From Haliea sp. (lineage in GTDB: Bacteria; Pseudomonadota; Gammaproteobacteria; Pseudomonadales; Halieaceae), in assembly GCA_016704305.1 (NCBI GenBank), contig JADJAL010000007.1, positions 102,868 through 166,867 of the forward strand: a stretch of 64,000 nt of DNA, read 5' to 3'. A program made the translations under genes and the position numbers. The notes beneath the pieces were generated by a model. That model was not told the origin of the DNA. It ran no database searches and saw only the letters and a program-made list of their open reading frames with translations. How positions within the stretch are numbered: position 1 is the stretch's first letter; each line of letters starts with the position of its first letter. Positions 37,962 to 48,231 of the stretch are shown in pieces.

Positions 37962-38960
37962 ATGAGCACGGCACCGATGATCGCAGGTTTGGCCCATTCC
38001 CTGGATGACTACGAAATCCATACCGGGGTCGAATGGAATGGTCGCATCACAGCGTTCGTAAAGGATGACACCCTCATTCCGGAAACGCTATTAGTGCGAC
38101 ACCAACCACCGCGGGTTGGAGAAAAGTACTATATCGACTTGATTGGAAAGTACGGCTACAGCAATAAAAGGTATCGCGTTAAAAAGCAGGCGCAGTGGAT
38201 TCCGGGACTCACGCTGCACATCACGCAGACAGGCCATTTCGGCCATTTTCTATTGGAGGGACTCGCACGATTATGGCCGATCTTGTTGGCCGAGGGCCTG
38301 CCGATCGCCAATATATTCTTTGATAAGCCCGTGCTCCCTGTGACCGCTGATCTTCTGCGGCACGCAATACCTGCGTCGATCAAGCAAGTACATGCCACAC
38401 CAAAAACCTCCCTTCGATTCGAACAACTGATCGTACCACTGCCGAGCTACCGTGATCGCTGCGATATCTCTCCGTTTCATCCACGTGTGTGCAAAAAAAT
38501 AGCGCAAGCGATGCTCAAACCGATGCCCTGGGAGCAACTGCCCGATCTGGGGTTCATACTTTCCAGAAGACGGGCCTTCGACAAAGGTAAAGAGTTCGCG
38601 CATTCACGACCTTCGGATGACCCGCGACATTACGACGATTTTCTGCAACAGGGATACATAGAGGTCTATCCGGAACTACTCACGTTTGAACAGCAGCTGG
38701 TCATTGCGAACACGGCCAGCCACCTTGTCGGTCCAATTGGAAGCGCCTTTCATCTCATCCTGTTTCGCGAAAATCCGCGGCGACTCAGAACGACGTACAT
38801 TCACCACAATAAACTGATCACGCATTCCTCTCGAATGATAGATACATTGCTCGACATTGATGCGGAGTACCGCCTGGTGGCGCCCCCTGTGCCTTCCAAA
38901 AGCAAAAAAGATTCTGTACAAACCCGGTTAGGTCGCCTTCTACCCTTCCGGAAAGGCTGA
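37962..38960 (+). CDS. Glycosyltransferase 61-like (DUF563) protein
   Basis: 332 residues, no signal peptide. The GT61 core is visible: GHFGHFLLEGLARLWPIL, SRRRAFDKGKEFAHSR, and YIEVYPELLTFEQQLVIANTASHLVGPIGSAFHLILF near the C-terminus, where the last His/acidic positions are typical. GT61 enzymes transfer xylose or GlcNAc; bacterial members often decorate surface polysaccharides or act on uncharacterised acceptors. No other glycan genes surround it, so the acceptor is unknown. The base composition is noticeably more AT-rich than the neighbours, which could mean later acquisition. Confidence 0.75.
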   Translation: MSTAPMIAGLAHSLDDYEIHTGVEWNGRITAFVKDDTLIPETLLVRHQPPRVGEKYYIDLIGKYGYSNKRYRVKKQAQWIPGLTLHITQTGHFGHFLLEGLARLWPILLAEGLPIANIFFDKPVLPVTADLLRHAIPASIKQVHATPKTSLRFEQLIVPLPSYRDRCDISPFHPRVCKKIAQAMLKPMPWEQLPDLGFILSRRRAFDKGKEFAHSRPSDDPRHYDDFLQQGYIEVYPELLTFEQQLVIANTASHLVGPIGSAFHLILFRENPRRLRTTYIHHNKLITHSSRMIDTLLDIDAEYRLVAPPVPSKSKKDSVQTRLGRLLPFRKG

Positions 38961-39017
38961 TTTGCTCTCAGCCCAACTGCAGAGATCCAATGTCGCTTGA
39001 CTGCACGCCCGGCGCCG

Positions 39018-40492
39018 CTATTTCCGCCGCCGTTTCAGTTCCTCTTTTCTGAATTCAACCGGGTCGAGCAAAGGATCTGACGTCGCCTCGCGCCACGTCT
39101 TGATCTGCAACATCAGGCCATCACGCACCGCCGCCAAGGCTGGATCCTCTGCCAGATTGTTCCACTCGTAGGGATCAGCCAGCAAATCATACAGCTCAAT
39201 TTGAGGAGGGTTTTCAACCCGGTCATAAACCGCGCGGATAGGCGTATGCAGATATTCGGGCTTCATCGCCTCCCACCAGGCGCTGCAGTAGCTGGCGGTG
39301 CCGAGCGGGTTCTCGCGTTCACCGCCCAGCACGTTGTAAATGAGCTTGTAGCGCGCATCCCGCACGGCGTATCGCGGATAGAAGTGCTCGGGGCCATGCG
39401 TGATGAACTCGGTGAAGAGATAGGGTCGCCAGTCCGGCGCGGCAGCGGGCCGCGTCAGGGGCAACAGGGATCTACCCGGCTGGGATTCGGATGGATTCTC
39501 GCCTGCCGCCTCGAGGATGGTGGGAAAAATATCCACTGTTGAGACCAACTCCTCGCGCTGCTGTCCAAGCGTCGATCCCGGCGCTTTCACCAGAAACGGA
39601 ATCCGGGTGGCGGATTCATACACCGCCATTTTGCCACGCGTCACATCGGGGCCGTGATCCCCCACGAAGATTACCAGCGCGTCATCCCACAATCCTCGCT
39701 GCTCCAACTGTTTGACCAGATCTCCAATACCAATATCGAGGCGGTCAACCGCGCCATAGAAATCGGCCAGTTCCTCGCGAATCTCGCGGAGTCAACGCCG
39801 AGGAACGGGAACGGTTGGATCTGCGACGGCGGAGTAGGGTCAGGCGGCAAGCCGAGTTTGACCCTGGGGAATTTTACGTTTCTTCCCTGGCCGTAGTTCG
39901 CGCCATCGTCTGAATCGCCACGGTGCGGATCGACATAACTCATCACCAGGAAGAACGGCTTGCCCTGCGCATCATTGTCGATGAAGTCCATCGCGCGCTG
40001 ATTCATCCTGAGCACATCCCGATCGAACATCACCGTTTTGCCGTCTTCCTCCTCCCGGTCCCACTGGAACTGATCCGACGGTTCGTAGTGCCGTTTGCCG
40101 ATGATCGCCGTGCGATAGCCCAGGTTTTTCAACGCATTGGGCAGTTTGGGCACACCGTCATGCATGCGTTGCGTCCCAAATTGAGACAGGCCCATCATGC
40201 CATGCTGGTGCGGGTACAGGCCGGTGAGAATGCTGCCGCGCGAAGGACTGCAGGATGCGGTCGTCACGTAACCGGCATTGAACTGCGTGCCCTCCCTGGC
40301 CAGTCGGTCGATGTTGGGCGTGCGTGCGACAGCGTCTCCATAGGTCCCCAGCTGCGGCCCGAGGTCATCTGCGATGATCAAGATAATATTGGGGCCATCT
40401 GCGTCACCGGAGGTGTTACCGCCCGCGATGAACCAGCGTGCTGCCCAGACGATCGGCACCAGGATCAGCACCACTACTATCCATTTCTTCAA
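39018..40492 (-). pseudogene. Secreted/membrane-anchored sulfatase, frame broken once
   Basis: Start chosen as TTG at 40492 with GAAGGA upstream; an ATG at 40531 is possible. The N-terminus has one membrane segment (KWIVVVLILVPIVWAARWF) and GPNIILIIADDLGPQLGTYG with the metal aspartates. The formylglycine cysteine is C81 in CSPSRGSILTG, a type I sulfatase signature. Frame one ends near 39796; adding one G in TCCGCGAGATTCG gives SAEIREELADFYGAVDRLDIGIG and continues in frame two (FVGDHGPDVTRGK to the stop), so a missing base is the probable cause. Substrate: sulfated polysaccharide or alkyl sulfate, unknown. No anaerobic maturase is in the window. Confidence 0.85.
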
Positions 40493-40682
40493 AACGCTAT
40501 TCCTTCTTTCGTGCTGTGTGCAGGCGCACACCGCTATGCGCTTCGCAACGTGCTGGCAGGTCGTGCGTCAGCATAAACATCCAGCGTGATGGGTAATGCC
40601 CCGGCGCCGAAGTTTAGCAACACCGGCAACGCCGGTGATACCCCCGGCCTGCGCCAGAAAAAATGCAATGATGTGCTGCAAG

Positions 40683-43037
40683 CTAGAACAAGCCAATCTG
40701 CTTCTCCGTCAATGCACTGAACGAACTGCCGACAAAACCGAGGATGCCGTCCGCCACCGGTGCCAACTGGCGATCCACATAGTGTTGATAGTCCAGCGGC
40801 GCCAGCGGTTTGGCCGCCGGTTCAGCGCCGCTGGTGGTGATCACATACTCCACCCAACTGCCGCGAGACGGCACCGGCAAGCCGCGCTCGGCACACAGGC
40901 GCGCGGCCTGCACGTGCGGCGGCACATTGCGCTGGTAGTCCTGCAATTTGCGCCGCAGCCGCTTGCGGTAGACCAGCTGTGTGTCCTGCTCGCCCGCAAG
41001 CAGCGCTGCGGTCACGTCCTGCACATAGTCCGCGTAGGGCTCCCGCTGGAAAATGCGCCGGTACAATTCTTCCTGGAAATCCCTGGCCAGGCGCGTCCAG
41101 TCCGTGCGCACGCTCTCCAGGCCCTTGAATATCAGCTCGTCGCCGTGTTTTCCGGCGACCACGCCGGCGTAGCGCTTCTTGCTGCCCTTGTCCGAGCCGC
41201 GCACGGTGGGCATCAGGAAGCGTTTGAAGTGGGTTTCGAACTGCAGCTCCAGCACACTCTCGAGGCCAAACTCCGCACGTATCACCTCGCGCCACCAATT
41301 GTTCAGGTCGCGCTCCAGTTGCCGCCCGGCGGCGGTCGCCTGCTCGTCGGAATGCGCATCCTGTATCCACACGAACACCGAATCGGTGTCGCCGTAGATC
41401 ACGCGGTGGCCGGCCGCCTCGATCGCGTCGCGGGTACGACCGAGTATTTCGTGTCCCCGGCGGGTAATCGACGTGGCGAGACGTGCGTCGAAAAAACGAC
41501 AGCCCGGCGTACCCAGCACGCCGTAAAAACTGTTCATGATGATTTTGATCGCCTGCGACAGCGGCTCATCACCACTCGCTTTGGCGGCATCGCGCTGCTG
41601 CCAAAGTTGCTGGATCAGCGCGGGCAGGATATGCCCCTGCCGGGCGAAGCGCCCGTCCAGAAAGCCCGGCACGGTCTCGGGCTCCGCCAATTCCCCCGAC
41701 ACACCCAGCGCCAGGCCCAGCGGGTCGATAAAGAAGGTGCGAATAATGCTGGGGTACAGGCTTTTGAAATCCAGCACCAGCACGTGCTCGTAAATGCCGG
41801 GCTGTGAATCCAGCACAAAGCCGCCGGGACTGGGCGTGTGCTCCGTGCTCGCATTCGGGGCGACGTATCCCGCCCGGTGCAGTCGGGGCAGGTATAAATT
41901 GTCGAAGGACGCCACCGAGCCGCCCATGCGATCCAGGTTGAGGCCGGTCATCGCGCTGCGCGCCACGGCAAAATCCAGCATCGCGGTGGTCGCGAAGATG
42001 TCCGACACCAGCTCGCAATCCTTCAGGTTGTAAGCGGCGAGGCTGGTTTTATCCTCCAGGAACTGGCGCGTGATTTCGCCCCCGCGATCCGCGCCGTGCA
42101 GCAATTTGCCATCGCCCAGCAACGTGTTCGCGACATGCTCCAGCGAGAAGCTCTCAAACCGGTAGAACGCCGCGCGCAGCAACTCGATGCCGTCGAGGAT
42201 GACCCGGCCGGGAAACTGCACGCTGTAGCGCTCGCCGTCGTCATCCTGCTCGCGCCAGTGGCCGGGGCGCCGCTCCCTGCCCAGCAATAAGCGCCGGCCG
42301 AGGTGATCCGCCACTCGCTGCAGGTAGCGGGTATCGAAATTCACCACGTTCCAGCCGATCAGCACATCCGGATCGTATTCCACGATCCAGTCCTGGAAAG
42401 CCTGCAATACATCTTCCTGCGTGGCGCAGGTGACGACAAACGGCTGCTGCGCGCCCGCCCCCAGCATGAACACCTGCCGCTCCTCCCCCGCGGCCGACAC
42501 GCCGTGCGCGGCGATGGAATACAGCTGCAAGCCCTCCATCGCCGTTTCAATATCGAAGGACACCACCTTCAACGCGGGCCGATACACGCCCGCCTTGACG
42601 GCGGGGTCTTCCAGCAGCATACACTTGCCGCGACGGCGAACCGTGCCGTGCAGGCGCGCCGATCCGGCGACGAAGCGCTCCATCAAATAGCGATCAGCCG
42701 GATTGATATCGGCTTCCAGCGGATCGAGACCATGGGCGCGCAGCGTGTCCGCCGCCTTGCGTGCCTGCCGATAATGCCTGAAGTACAGCCCGACCACGGG
42801 CGACAGCGCAAAATCGCGCAGCTTTACCGGCCGAATCTCCAGGCCTGCCGTATCGCCCAGCAGGACCTGCGCGCGTGGCAGCGCACTCTCCGCCAGAAAA
42901 AACACACTGTGCTCGCCGCGCACCAGCGCGCACAGCGGTCCCTGCGCCGTGCTGAACCAGAATTCAAGCTCAATCCCCTCCGGCGCATCGCGCCAGTTGC
43001 GGGTCAGGAGAAAGCCGTCGAGGGTCTGTGCTGTCAA
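40683..43037 (-). CDS. polB: DNA polymerase II (family B)
   Basis: 784 residues. Proofreading exonuclease: FDIETAMEG with D162 and E164 (Exo I), IGWNVVNFDTRYL (Exo II) and AYNLKDCELV (Exo III). Polymerase: DFKSLYPSII (423-432, motif A), KIIMNSFYGVLG (498-509, motif B) and YGDTDSVF (548-555, motif C with both catalytic Asp). The enzyme takes part in repair and replication restart, is SOS-controlled in E. coli, and has normal length here. The frame begins with a TTG at 43037; no LexA box was identified in the short region upstream. Confidence 0.95.
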   Translation of the reverse strand: MTAQTLDGFLLTRNWRDAPEGIELEFWFSTAQGPLCALVRGEHSVFFLAESALPRAQVLLGDTAGLEIRPVKLRDFALSPVVGLYFRHYRQARKAADTLRAHGLDPLEADINPADRYLMERFVAGSARLHGTVRRRGKCMLLEDPAVKAGVYRPALKVVSFDIETAMEGLQLYSIAAHGVSAAGEERQVFMLGAGAQQPFVVTCATQEDVLQAFQDWIVEYDPDVLIGWNVVNFDTRYLQRVADHLGRRLLLGRERRPGHWREQDDDGERYSVQFPGRVILDGIELLRAAFYRFESFSLEHVANTLLGDGKLLHGADRGGEITRQFLEDKTSLAAYNLKDCELVSDIFATTAMLDFAVARSAMTGLNLDRMGGSVASFDNLYLPRLHRAGYVAPNASTEHTPSPGGFVLDSQPGIYEHVLVLDFKSLYPSIIRTFFIDPLGLALGVSGELAEPETVPGFLDGRFARQGHILPALIQQLWQQRDAAKASGDEPLSQAIKIIMNSFYGVLGTPGCRFFDARLATSITRRGHEILGRTRDAIEAAGHRVIYGDTDSVFVWIQDAHSDEQATAAGRQLERDLNNWWREVIRAEFGLESVLELQFETHFKRFLMPTVRGSDKGSKKRYAGVVAGKHGDELIFKGLESVRTDWTRLARDFQEELYRRIFQREPYADYVQDVTAALLAGEQDTQLVYRKRLRRKLQDYQRNVPPHVQAARLCAERGLPVPSRGSWVEYVITTSGAEPAAKPLAPLDYQHYVDRQLAPVADGILGFVGSSFSALTEKQIGLF

Positions 43038-43196
43038 ACTCTACCTGCAGTTTCTGCGCTGGGGCTGGGCTTGGCCTTCGCGGTGACTTAAGCTAGCCCT
43101 CACAGACCGACGCATGGTGGACCCGATCAAACGGTGACTACCCAGTCGGACAATCAAAAGCGAACACCTATAAATACGCGACTACAAGGTAAACCA

Positions 43197-43541
43197 ATGG
43201 ACAAGCCTGTCATCAAGCAAGACCCCTTATACCAGCTGCTGCGCACTGAAAACATCAAGGCTTTCAACGAGCAGCGCGACGAGCTGGACACCAGCGAACT
43301 GAAGAACGGCGACTATCGCGGGCGCGATCTGCGCAACATGAATGCGGCGGGACTGGACTTCAGCAATTCCTATTTTCGCAATGCCGATCTCAGCGGCATC
43401 GATTTTCGCAGTACCAACCTGGAGGGCGCCAGCCTGCTGGATGCCAAGCTGTCGGGGACGTATTTTCCGGCGGCGTTGAGCGCGCAGGAAATCCGCCTAT
43501 CGCTCGATACCGGAACCCGCCTGCGCTACAGCAACGACTGA
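43197..43541 (+). CDS. Pentapeptide repeat protein
   Basis: 114 residues from the ATG at 43197 (AAGGT ribosome site); an upstream frame exists but starts in the polB gap. Residues ~38-90 contain about nine A(D/N)LXX units (NGDYRGRDLRNMNAAGLDFSNSYFRNADLSGIDFRSTNLEGASLLDAKLSG), predicting a short right-handed quadrilateral helix. The N-terminus (QDPLYQLLRTENIKAFNEQRDE) is charged and helical. Family members that mimic DNA (Qnr) are longer; function here is unknown. Confidence 0.82.
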   Translation: MDKPVIKQDPLYQLLRTENIKAFNEQRDELDTSELKNGDYRGRDLRNMNAAGLDFSNSYFRNADLSGIDFRSTNLEGASLLDAKLSGTYFPAALSAQEIRLSLDTGTRLRYSND

Positions 43542-43580
43542 GCGCCCGCCCCACGCCTGCACCCTGTCCCTCGGACCTGG

Positions 43581-44645
43581 CTAGCCCTGGGACAACAGAT
43601 CGCGCAGGTCAATGATCGCCGCATTGGCGCGACTGATGTAGGACGCCATCACCAGCGAGTGATTGGCCAGCGGTCCGAAGCCGCTGCCGTTGAGCACCAT
43701 TGGGCTCCACATGGGCTCCTGGGTGCCTTCCAGTTCGCGAATGATCTGCCTGAGGCTCACCTGGGCATTCTTCTTCTGCAGTACATCCGCGAAATCAACT
43801 TCCACTGCCTTGAGGAACTGGATCAGTGCCCAGGCCGTGCCACGCGCTTCGAAAAACACATCGTCGATTTCGGTCCAGGGGGTGCGCACTATCTCTACCG
43901 ATGGTGTGGGTGTTGACTGGGTGGCCGCCGTATCGCCGGCCAGGTCTGTATTCAACCGCAACTGGCCCACGCTGGCGCTGAGCCGCTGGGAGAGACTGCC
44001 GAGCCGGCTGTCAACGGTTTCCAACCAGTAGCGCAGGTTATCCGCACGCGCGTAAAACTGCGCGCCGGTCGCCTTCTCGTCGGCCAGGCGATAGAAATAG
44101 CGTTTCGCGTATTTCAGCCCCTGGCGGTATTCGGACTCCGAGGAGGGGAGAATCCAGCTGTCCGAGTTGAAGTTGAAGCGCGGCTCCATCTCGACCAGGT
44201 CCACATCTTCGGCGGACTGCGACTGCGAGCGACTGAACACTTGCCGCATCGCACGCGACATATCCCGCACCTGGACCAGCACGCCGTATTCCCAGTTGGG
44301 CATGTTGTCCAACCAGACGCCTGGCGGAAACCGGTCGTTATGGGTGTAGCCGCCCGGCTTGTCCAGCAGGGTCTCCATCGCGCCGATCAGGGCGCCCGTG
44401 GTCACGGCACCGGTGACCAGCTTGCCCGAGGCGCCGACCGCAATGCCCTCCCTGACGGACAGCTCCTGCGCGTTGGCCTGCACGTCGAAGGGCGCGGGCG
44501 CGATACTCCAGTACATGCCGAGCAGGATGGCACCGAGCAGGTACACGCCGAACACGATACCAAGCACCTTGCGCGCGCCACCCTGCGGAACAAGGCTGGC
44601 CAAGGTGTCACGCCACGGGGCGGAAGTGTCTGTCACATTATTCAT
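43581..44645 (-). CDS. DUF2333 family inner-membrane protein
   Basis: 354 residues from the ATG at 44645. One N-terminal membrane helix (VLGIVFGVYLLGAILLGMYW, ~30-49), then a large periplasmic part with the DUF2333 hallmarks: TGALIGAMETLLDKPGGYTHNDRFPPGVWLDNMPNWEYGVLVQVRD and the C-terminal SPMVLNGSGFGPLANHSLVMASYISRANAAIIDL. DUF2333 proteins are common in aerobic Gammaproteobacteria, of unknown function. It lies 13 bases downstream of the copper chaperone gene on the same strand, so they are probably cotranscribed. Confidence 0.88.
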   Translation of the reverse strand: MNNVTDTSAPWRDTLASLVPQGGARKVLGIVFGVYLLGAILLGMYWSIAPAPFDVQANAQELSVREGIAVGASGKLVTGAVTTGALIGAMETLLDKPGGYTHNDRFPPGVWLDNMPNWEYGVLVQVRDMSRAMRQVFSRSQSQSAEDVDLVEMEPRFNFNSDSWILPSSESEYRQGLKYAKRYFYRLADEKATGAQFYARADNLRYWLETVDSRLGSLSQRLSASVGQLRLNTDLAGDTAATQSTPTPSVEIVRTPWTEIDDVFFEARGTAWALIQFLKAVEVDFADVLQKKNAQVSLRQIIRELEGTQEPMWSPMVLNGSGFGPLANHSLVMASYISRANAAIIDLRDLLSQG

Positions 44646-44658
44646 GCTGTTACTCTGT

Positions 44659-45129
44659 TCAATGGTGGTGTTGGTGATCCTGCGCATCGGGCTCATCGCC
44701 ACTCATGCGCACCTCTGCGTCGGTGCAGGCTTCCTCGCCGGAGGCCAGCTGCAGGCATATTTGCACGTCGTCGCCGGGCACCAGCCTAAACGCCAGCCCC
44801 AATAACATCAAATGCTTGCCACCGGGCGCCAGCTCCACACGCTCTCCCGGCGCGACGGCAAGGCCCTGCAATTTCTCCATGCGCATCAGGCCGTCGACTT
44901 CTCGCGTGGTGTGCAGCTCCACCGATTTCGCCACGTTGGAACTGGCACTGACGATGGCAATGGCGTTATCGCCACGATTGGTCAGCGTGAGATAGCCGGC
45001 GGAGTTGGGTTGAAACGGCGGCATCGCCCTGACCCAGACATTGTCGAATTCCAGAGAGGTGTTCTGTTCGGCCGCGGCGGCCACGGAGAACAAGCTGGCC
45101 ACCAGCGCCGCGATCCATACTGTGCTCAC
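44659..45129 (-). CDS. PCuAC-type periplasmic copper chaperone
   Basis: 156 residues with a signal peptide ending near AAAAEQ. The Cu(I)-binding set of the PCu(A)C family is present as a His/Met cluster: VELHTTREVDGLMRMEKLQGLAV then GGKHLMLLGL (HxnM and HxM), followed by a His-rich tail (AQDHQHHH). These chaperones deliver copper to the CuA site of cytochrome oxidase. The start is read as GTG at 45129; an upstream start cannot be excluded. It is divergent from dsbD, which keeps its partner thiols reduced. Confidence 0.87.
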   Translation of the reverse strand: MSTVWIAALVASLFSVAAAAEQNTSLEFDNVWVRAMPPFQPNSAGYLTLTNRGDNAIAIVSASSNVAKSVELHTTREVDGLMRMEKLQGLAVAPGERVELAPGGKHLMLLGLAFRLVPGDDVQICLQLASGEEACTDAEVRMSGDEPDAQDHQHHH

Positions 45130-45293
45130 ATCCGGGCTCCCATCGCGAAACTATTGCGTCAATTAGACGTCACAGGAGTGTACCATTGGCGGCGACGTTG
45201 ATCCCACCTTACTTCGCCACTTCCGCAAAGTCTTGGTACACTTTTGCCCCCATTCAGCGCGGCGAACCGCGCTGCTCTCACAGAGGAATTACT

Positions 45294-47051
45294 ATGCGCG
45301 CATTGCTCGCGAGCATGCTGTTACTGATCAGCAGTGCCTGCTTCGCACAGGGCTTCGGCACTGCCGAGCGCAGCGTGCCCGGCGCGGCGACGACGCCGGA
45401 ATTCCTCCCGGTGACTGAGGCCTACCAGCTCGCGGTTGAGATAGTCGATGAAAGTCGAGTCCGTCTCTACTGGCAAATCGCGCCCGGTTACTACCTGTAC
45501 CAACACCGTTTTGAGTTCACGCTGGAGGATGCCAACGGCGCGATCGCACTGCGCAGCGAGATGCCAGAAGGCCTGCGCCACAACGATGAATACTTCGGCG
45601 AAGTAGAAATTTACTACAACAGCGCCGATATCACACTCGTGCTGCAGCGCACGCCCGCAGCGGGCGCCACGCTGTCGGCCACATCCCAGGGCTGCGCTGA
45701 CGCCGGCTTATGCTACCCGCCGCACAAGGAATTCTTTGCACTCGATTTCGCTACCGGCGAAGCCACACCGATCCCGCCGCCCGCAGTTAAACCCGCGCCA
45801 CGGGCTTTGCCGGAGGATGCAGCCAAAGCCGATGGCAGCCTGCTGTACATGTTGCTGCTGGCGTTCCTGGGCGGCGCCATCCTCAACCTGATGCCCTGCG
45901 TCTTTCCGATACTGTCCCTGAAAGTACTCAGCGTTGCGCGCAGCACGGACCATGACCGCCACCTGCACAGTTGGGTCTACGCCGCCGGCGTCATCGCAAG
46001 CTTCGTCGCCGTCGCCGGCTTGCTCATCGTGCTGCAACAGGCGGGCAACGCCATCGGCTGGGGCTTTCAACTGCAGTCTCCCGGCTTCGTCATCGCCCTC
46101 GCCTACCTGTTCATCGCGATGGGCTTGTCGCTCTCTGGCGTGGTAGCACTGGGCGGCAACCTGATGAATACCGGCAGTGGACTCGCCAATCGCGGCGGGC
46201 TCACCGGCAGCTTCTTCACCGGCGTGCTGGCGGTCGTCGTCGCCAGCCCCTGTACCGCGCCTTTCATGGGAACCGCGCTCGGCTTCGCCGCCGGCCAACC
46301 GCCGCAGGTCGCCCTGCTGGTATTTGCCGCATTGGGAGCGGGCATGGCGGCGCCCCTGTTGCTGTTCGGCTACAGCGGCGGCGCCCGTGCGCTGATGCCG
46401 AAACCCGGCCCATGGATGGAAACGCTCAAGCAATTGCTGGCGTTCCCGCTCTACGCCACTGCCATCTGGCTGTTTTGGGTCGCCGGTCGGCAGACCGGCG
46501 TGAATACGATGACCGCTGCACTCAGTGGCGCACTGATGCTGGCGCTGGGTCTGTGGTTGTGGAATGAAAGGCCTGCCCGCCGGGTGTTGACCGTCGCCTG
46601 CCTGCTCATTGCCGTAGTCCTCGGCTCGCAACACCAGTTGGATGCCCAGGGCAGCGGCGCGGCGCGACTTGCCGAAGGCCAGGTAGCGTGGTCGGACGCG
46701 GAAGTCACGGCACTGCGCAACGCCGGCAAAACGGTGTTTGTCGATGTCACCGCCGATTGGTGCATCACCTGCATTGCCAATGAAACGGCGGTATTGAACA
46801 CGGCTGAAATGACCCGGGCCTTTGCCGACCAAGGCGTGGTGTACATGGTCGCCGACTGGACCAACCAGGACGCAGCTATTGCGGCGCTGTTGCAACGGCA
46901 CGGGCGCAACGGCATTCCGCTGTACCTGGTGTACCCGCCGGATTTGTCCTTACCGCCGTTGATTCTGCCCCAGGTATTGACCAAAAATACCGTATTGGAG
47001 GCCTTGCAATCGGTTTCTGGCAAAAAGCGCGATGTTGCCGTCCGTTTTTGA
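45294..47051 (+). CDS. dsbD: Thiol:disulfide interchange protein DsbD
   Basis: 585 residues from ATG 45294 (AGAGGA ribosome site), with a signal peptide ending near CFAQG. Three modules: N-terminal immunoglobulin-like domain with C134/C140 (CADAGLCYPP); eight-helix CcdA-like membrane domain with C202 (LMPCVFP) and C320 (SPCTAP); C-terminal thioredoxin domain with C490-I-T-C493 (ADWCITC). It carries electrons from cytoplasmic thioredoxin to periplasmic DsbC, cytochrome c maturation and metal chaperones. All six redox cysteines are present. It stands between the divergent PCuAC chaperone gene and aroQ. Confidence 0.96.
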   Translation: MRALLASMLLLISSACFAQGFGTAERSVPGAATTPEFLPVTEAYQLAVEIVDESRVRLYWQIAPGYYLYQHRFEFTLEDANGAIALRSEMPEGLRHNDEYFGEVEIYYNSADITLVLQRTPAAGATLSATSQGCADAGLCYPPHKEFFALDFATGEATPIPPPAVKPAPRALPEDAAKADGSLLYMLLLAFLGGAILNLMPCVFPILSLKVLSVARSTDHDRHLHSWVYAAGVIASFVAVAGLLIVLQQAGNAIGWGFQLQSPGFVIALAYLFIAMGLSLSGVVALGGNLMNTGSGLANRGGLTGSFFTGVLAVVVASPCTAPFMGTALGFAAGQPPQVALLVFAALGAGMAAPLLLFGYSGGARALMPKPGPWMETLKQLLAFPLYATAIWLFWVAGRQTGVNTMTAALSGALMLALGLWLWNERPARRVLTVACLLIAVVLGSQHQLDAQGSGAARLAEGQVAWSDAEVTALRNAGKTVFVDVTADWCITCIANETAVLNTAEMTRAFADQGVVYMVADWTNQDAAIAALLQRHGRNGIPLYLVYPPDLSLPPLILPQVLTKNTVLEALQSVSGKKRDVAVRF

Positions 47052-47276
47052 GACGTTTGTGGCAATTGATCCATTTTAGGAGATTCGCGCGCTGCGGCGC
47101 AGGGCGCGGTGCGACGCAAGCACTGACAGGCTAAATCTCCCTATCTTCTGGCTATCTTCTGCAATATTGCGGCTATAAGCGGCCAAAATTGTTGCAGGCA
47201 TCTATATTCGTGGACAGCCTCGGCAAATTGCGCCAGAATTCGCGCACATCGTGCACCAGCGGGGAGAGTCATCCGG

Positions 47277-47720
47277 ATGGCGACCATTCTAGTACTACAC
47301 GGCCCCAACCTGAACCTGCTGGGCGAGCGCGAACCCACGATCTATGGCAGCACCACGCTGGCCGATATCAACCAGCGGCTGGAACAACTGGCGCAAGCAC
47401 AGGGACATCATCTGCTGCACCTGCAAAGCAACGCGGAACACGCGCTGGTGGAGCGGGTTCAGGCCGCCCGGCGCGAGGGCGTCAATTTTATCCTGATCAA
47501 CCCCGCCGCCTTCACCCACACCAGCGTGGCGCTGCGCGACGCGCTGGCTGCCGTGGCCATCCCGTTTATCGAGATTCACCTGTCCAATACCCATGCCAGG
47601 GAAGAGTTCCGGCAGCACTCCTATTTTTCCGACCTGGCACTGGGCGTCATCTGCGGACTGGGTGCGCAAGGCTACGAACTCGGCCTGCAAGCCGCACTGC
47701 GCCAACTGGAACAACCGTAA
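47277..47720 (+). CDS. aroQ: 3-dehydroquinate dehydratase, type II
   Basis: 147 residues with the class II signature: LVLHGPNLNLLGEREPTIYGS at the N-terminus (catalytic Arg and Tyr), INPAAFTHTSVALRDALAAV, and IEIHLSN with the catalytic His. Dehydrates 3-dehydroquinate in the shikimate pathway. Precedes accB by 22 bases, the classic aroQ-accB-accC order. The 225-base leader back to dsbD has no gene and probably holds the operon promoter; I identified no specific box. Confidence 0.97.
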   Translation: MATILVLHGPNLNLLGEREPTIYGSTTLADINQRLEQLAQAQGHHLLHLQSNAEHALVERVQAARREGVNFILINPAAFTHTSVALRDALAAVAIPFIEIHLSNTHAREEFRQHSYFSDLALGVICGLGAQGYELGLQAALRQLEQP

Positions 47721-47742
47721 CTACTACCGACGAGACCATACT

Positions 47743-48201
47743 ATGGACATTCGCAAGGTTAAAAAGCTGATCGAATTGCTGGAAGAGTCCAACATCGACG
47801 AAATTGAAATCAAGGAGGGCGAGGAGTCAGTGCGCATCAGTCGCAACGGCGCGCAGGCGCGGGCGATGGCCGCGCACGCGGCGCCGATGTACGCGGCTCC
47901 CGTCGCGCCCCCGGCACCAGCACCGGCGCCGGCTGCGTCCGCACCACCAGCGGCAGCGGCACCCACGGGCCACATCCTCCATTCGCCGATGGTGGGGACG
48001 TTCTACCGCTCGCCCTCGCCCAGTTCACCCGCGTTTGTAGAGGTCGGACAGTCGGTCAACGTGGGCGATGTCATCTGCATCGTTGAGGCGATGAAAATGA
48101 TGAACCAGATCGAGGCTGACAAAGCCGGCAAGATTGCCGCCATCCTGGTCGACAACGGGCAAGCGGTCGAGTTCGACCAACCCCTGTTCTCGATCGTGTA
48201 A
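47743..48201 (+). CDS. accB: Biotin carboxyl carrier protein of acetyl-CoA carboxylase
   Basis: 152 residues. The N-terminal dimer helix is MDIRKVKKLIELLEESNIDEIEIKEGEESVRISR, followed by an Ala/Pro linker (~50-78) and the biotinyl domain with K118 in EAMKMMNQIEAD, the lysine that receives biotin. The protein carries carboxybiotin between AccC and AccAD in fatty acid synthesis. Sits 22 bases after aroQ and 30 before accC. Confidence 0.97.
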   Translation: MDIRKVKKLIELLEESNIDEIEIKEGEESVRISRNGAQARAMAAHAAPMYAAPVAPPAPAPAPAASAPPAAAAPTGHILHSPMVGTFYRSPSPSSPAFVEVGQSVNVGDVICIVEAMKMMNQIEADKAGKIAAILVDNGQAVEFDQPLFSIV

Positions 48202-48231
48202 GCGCCGCTCAGCCCAGCAGAGGAACACCGC

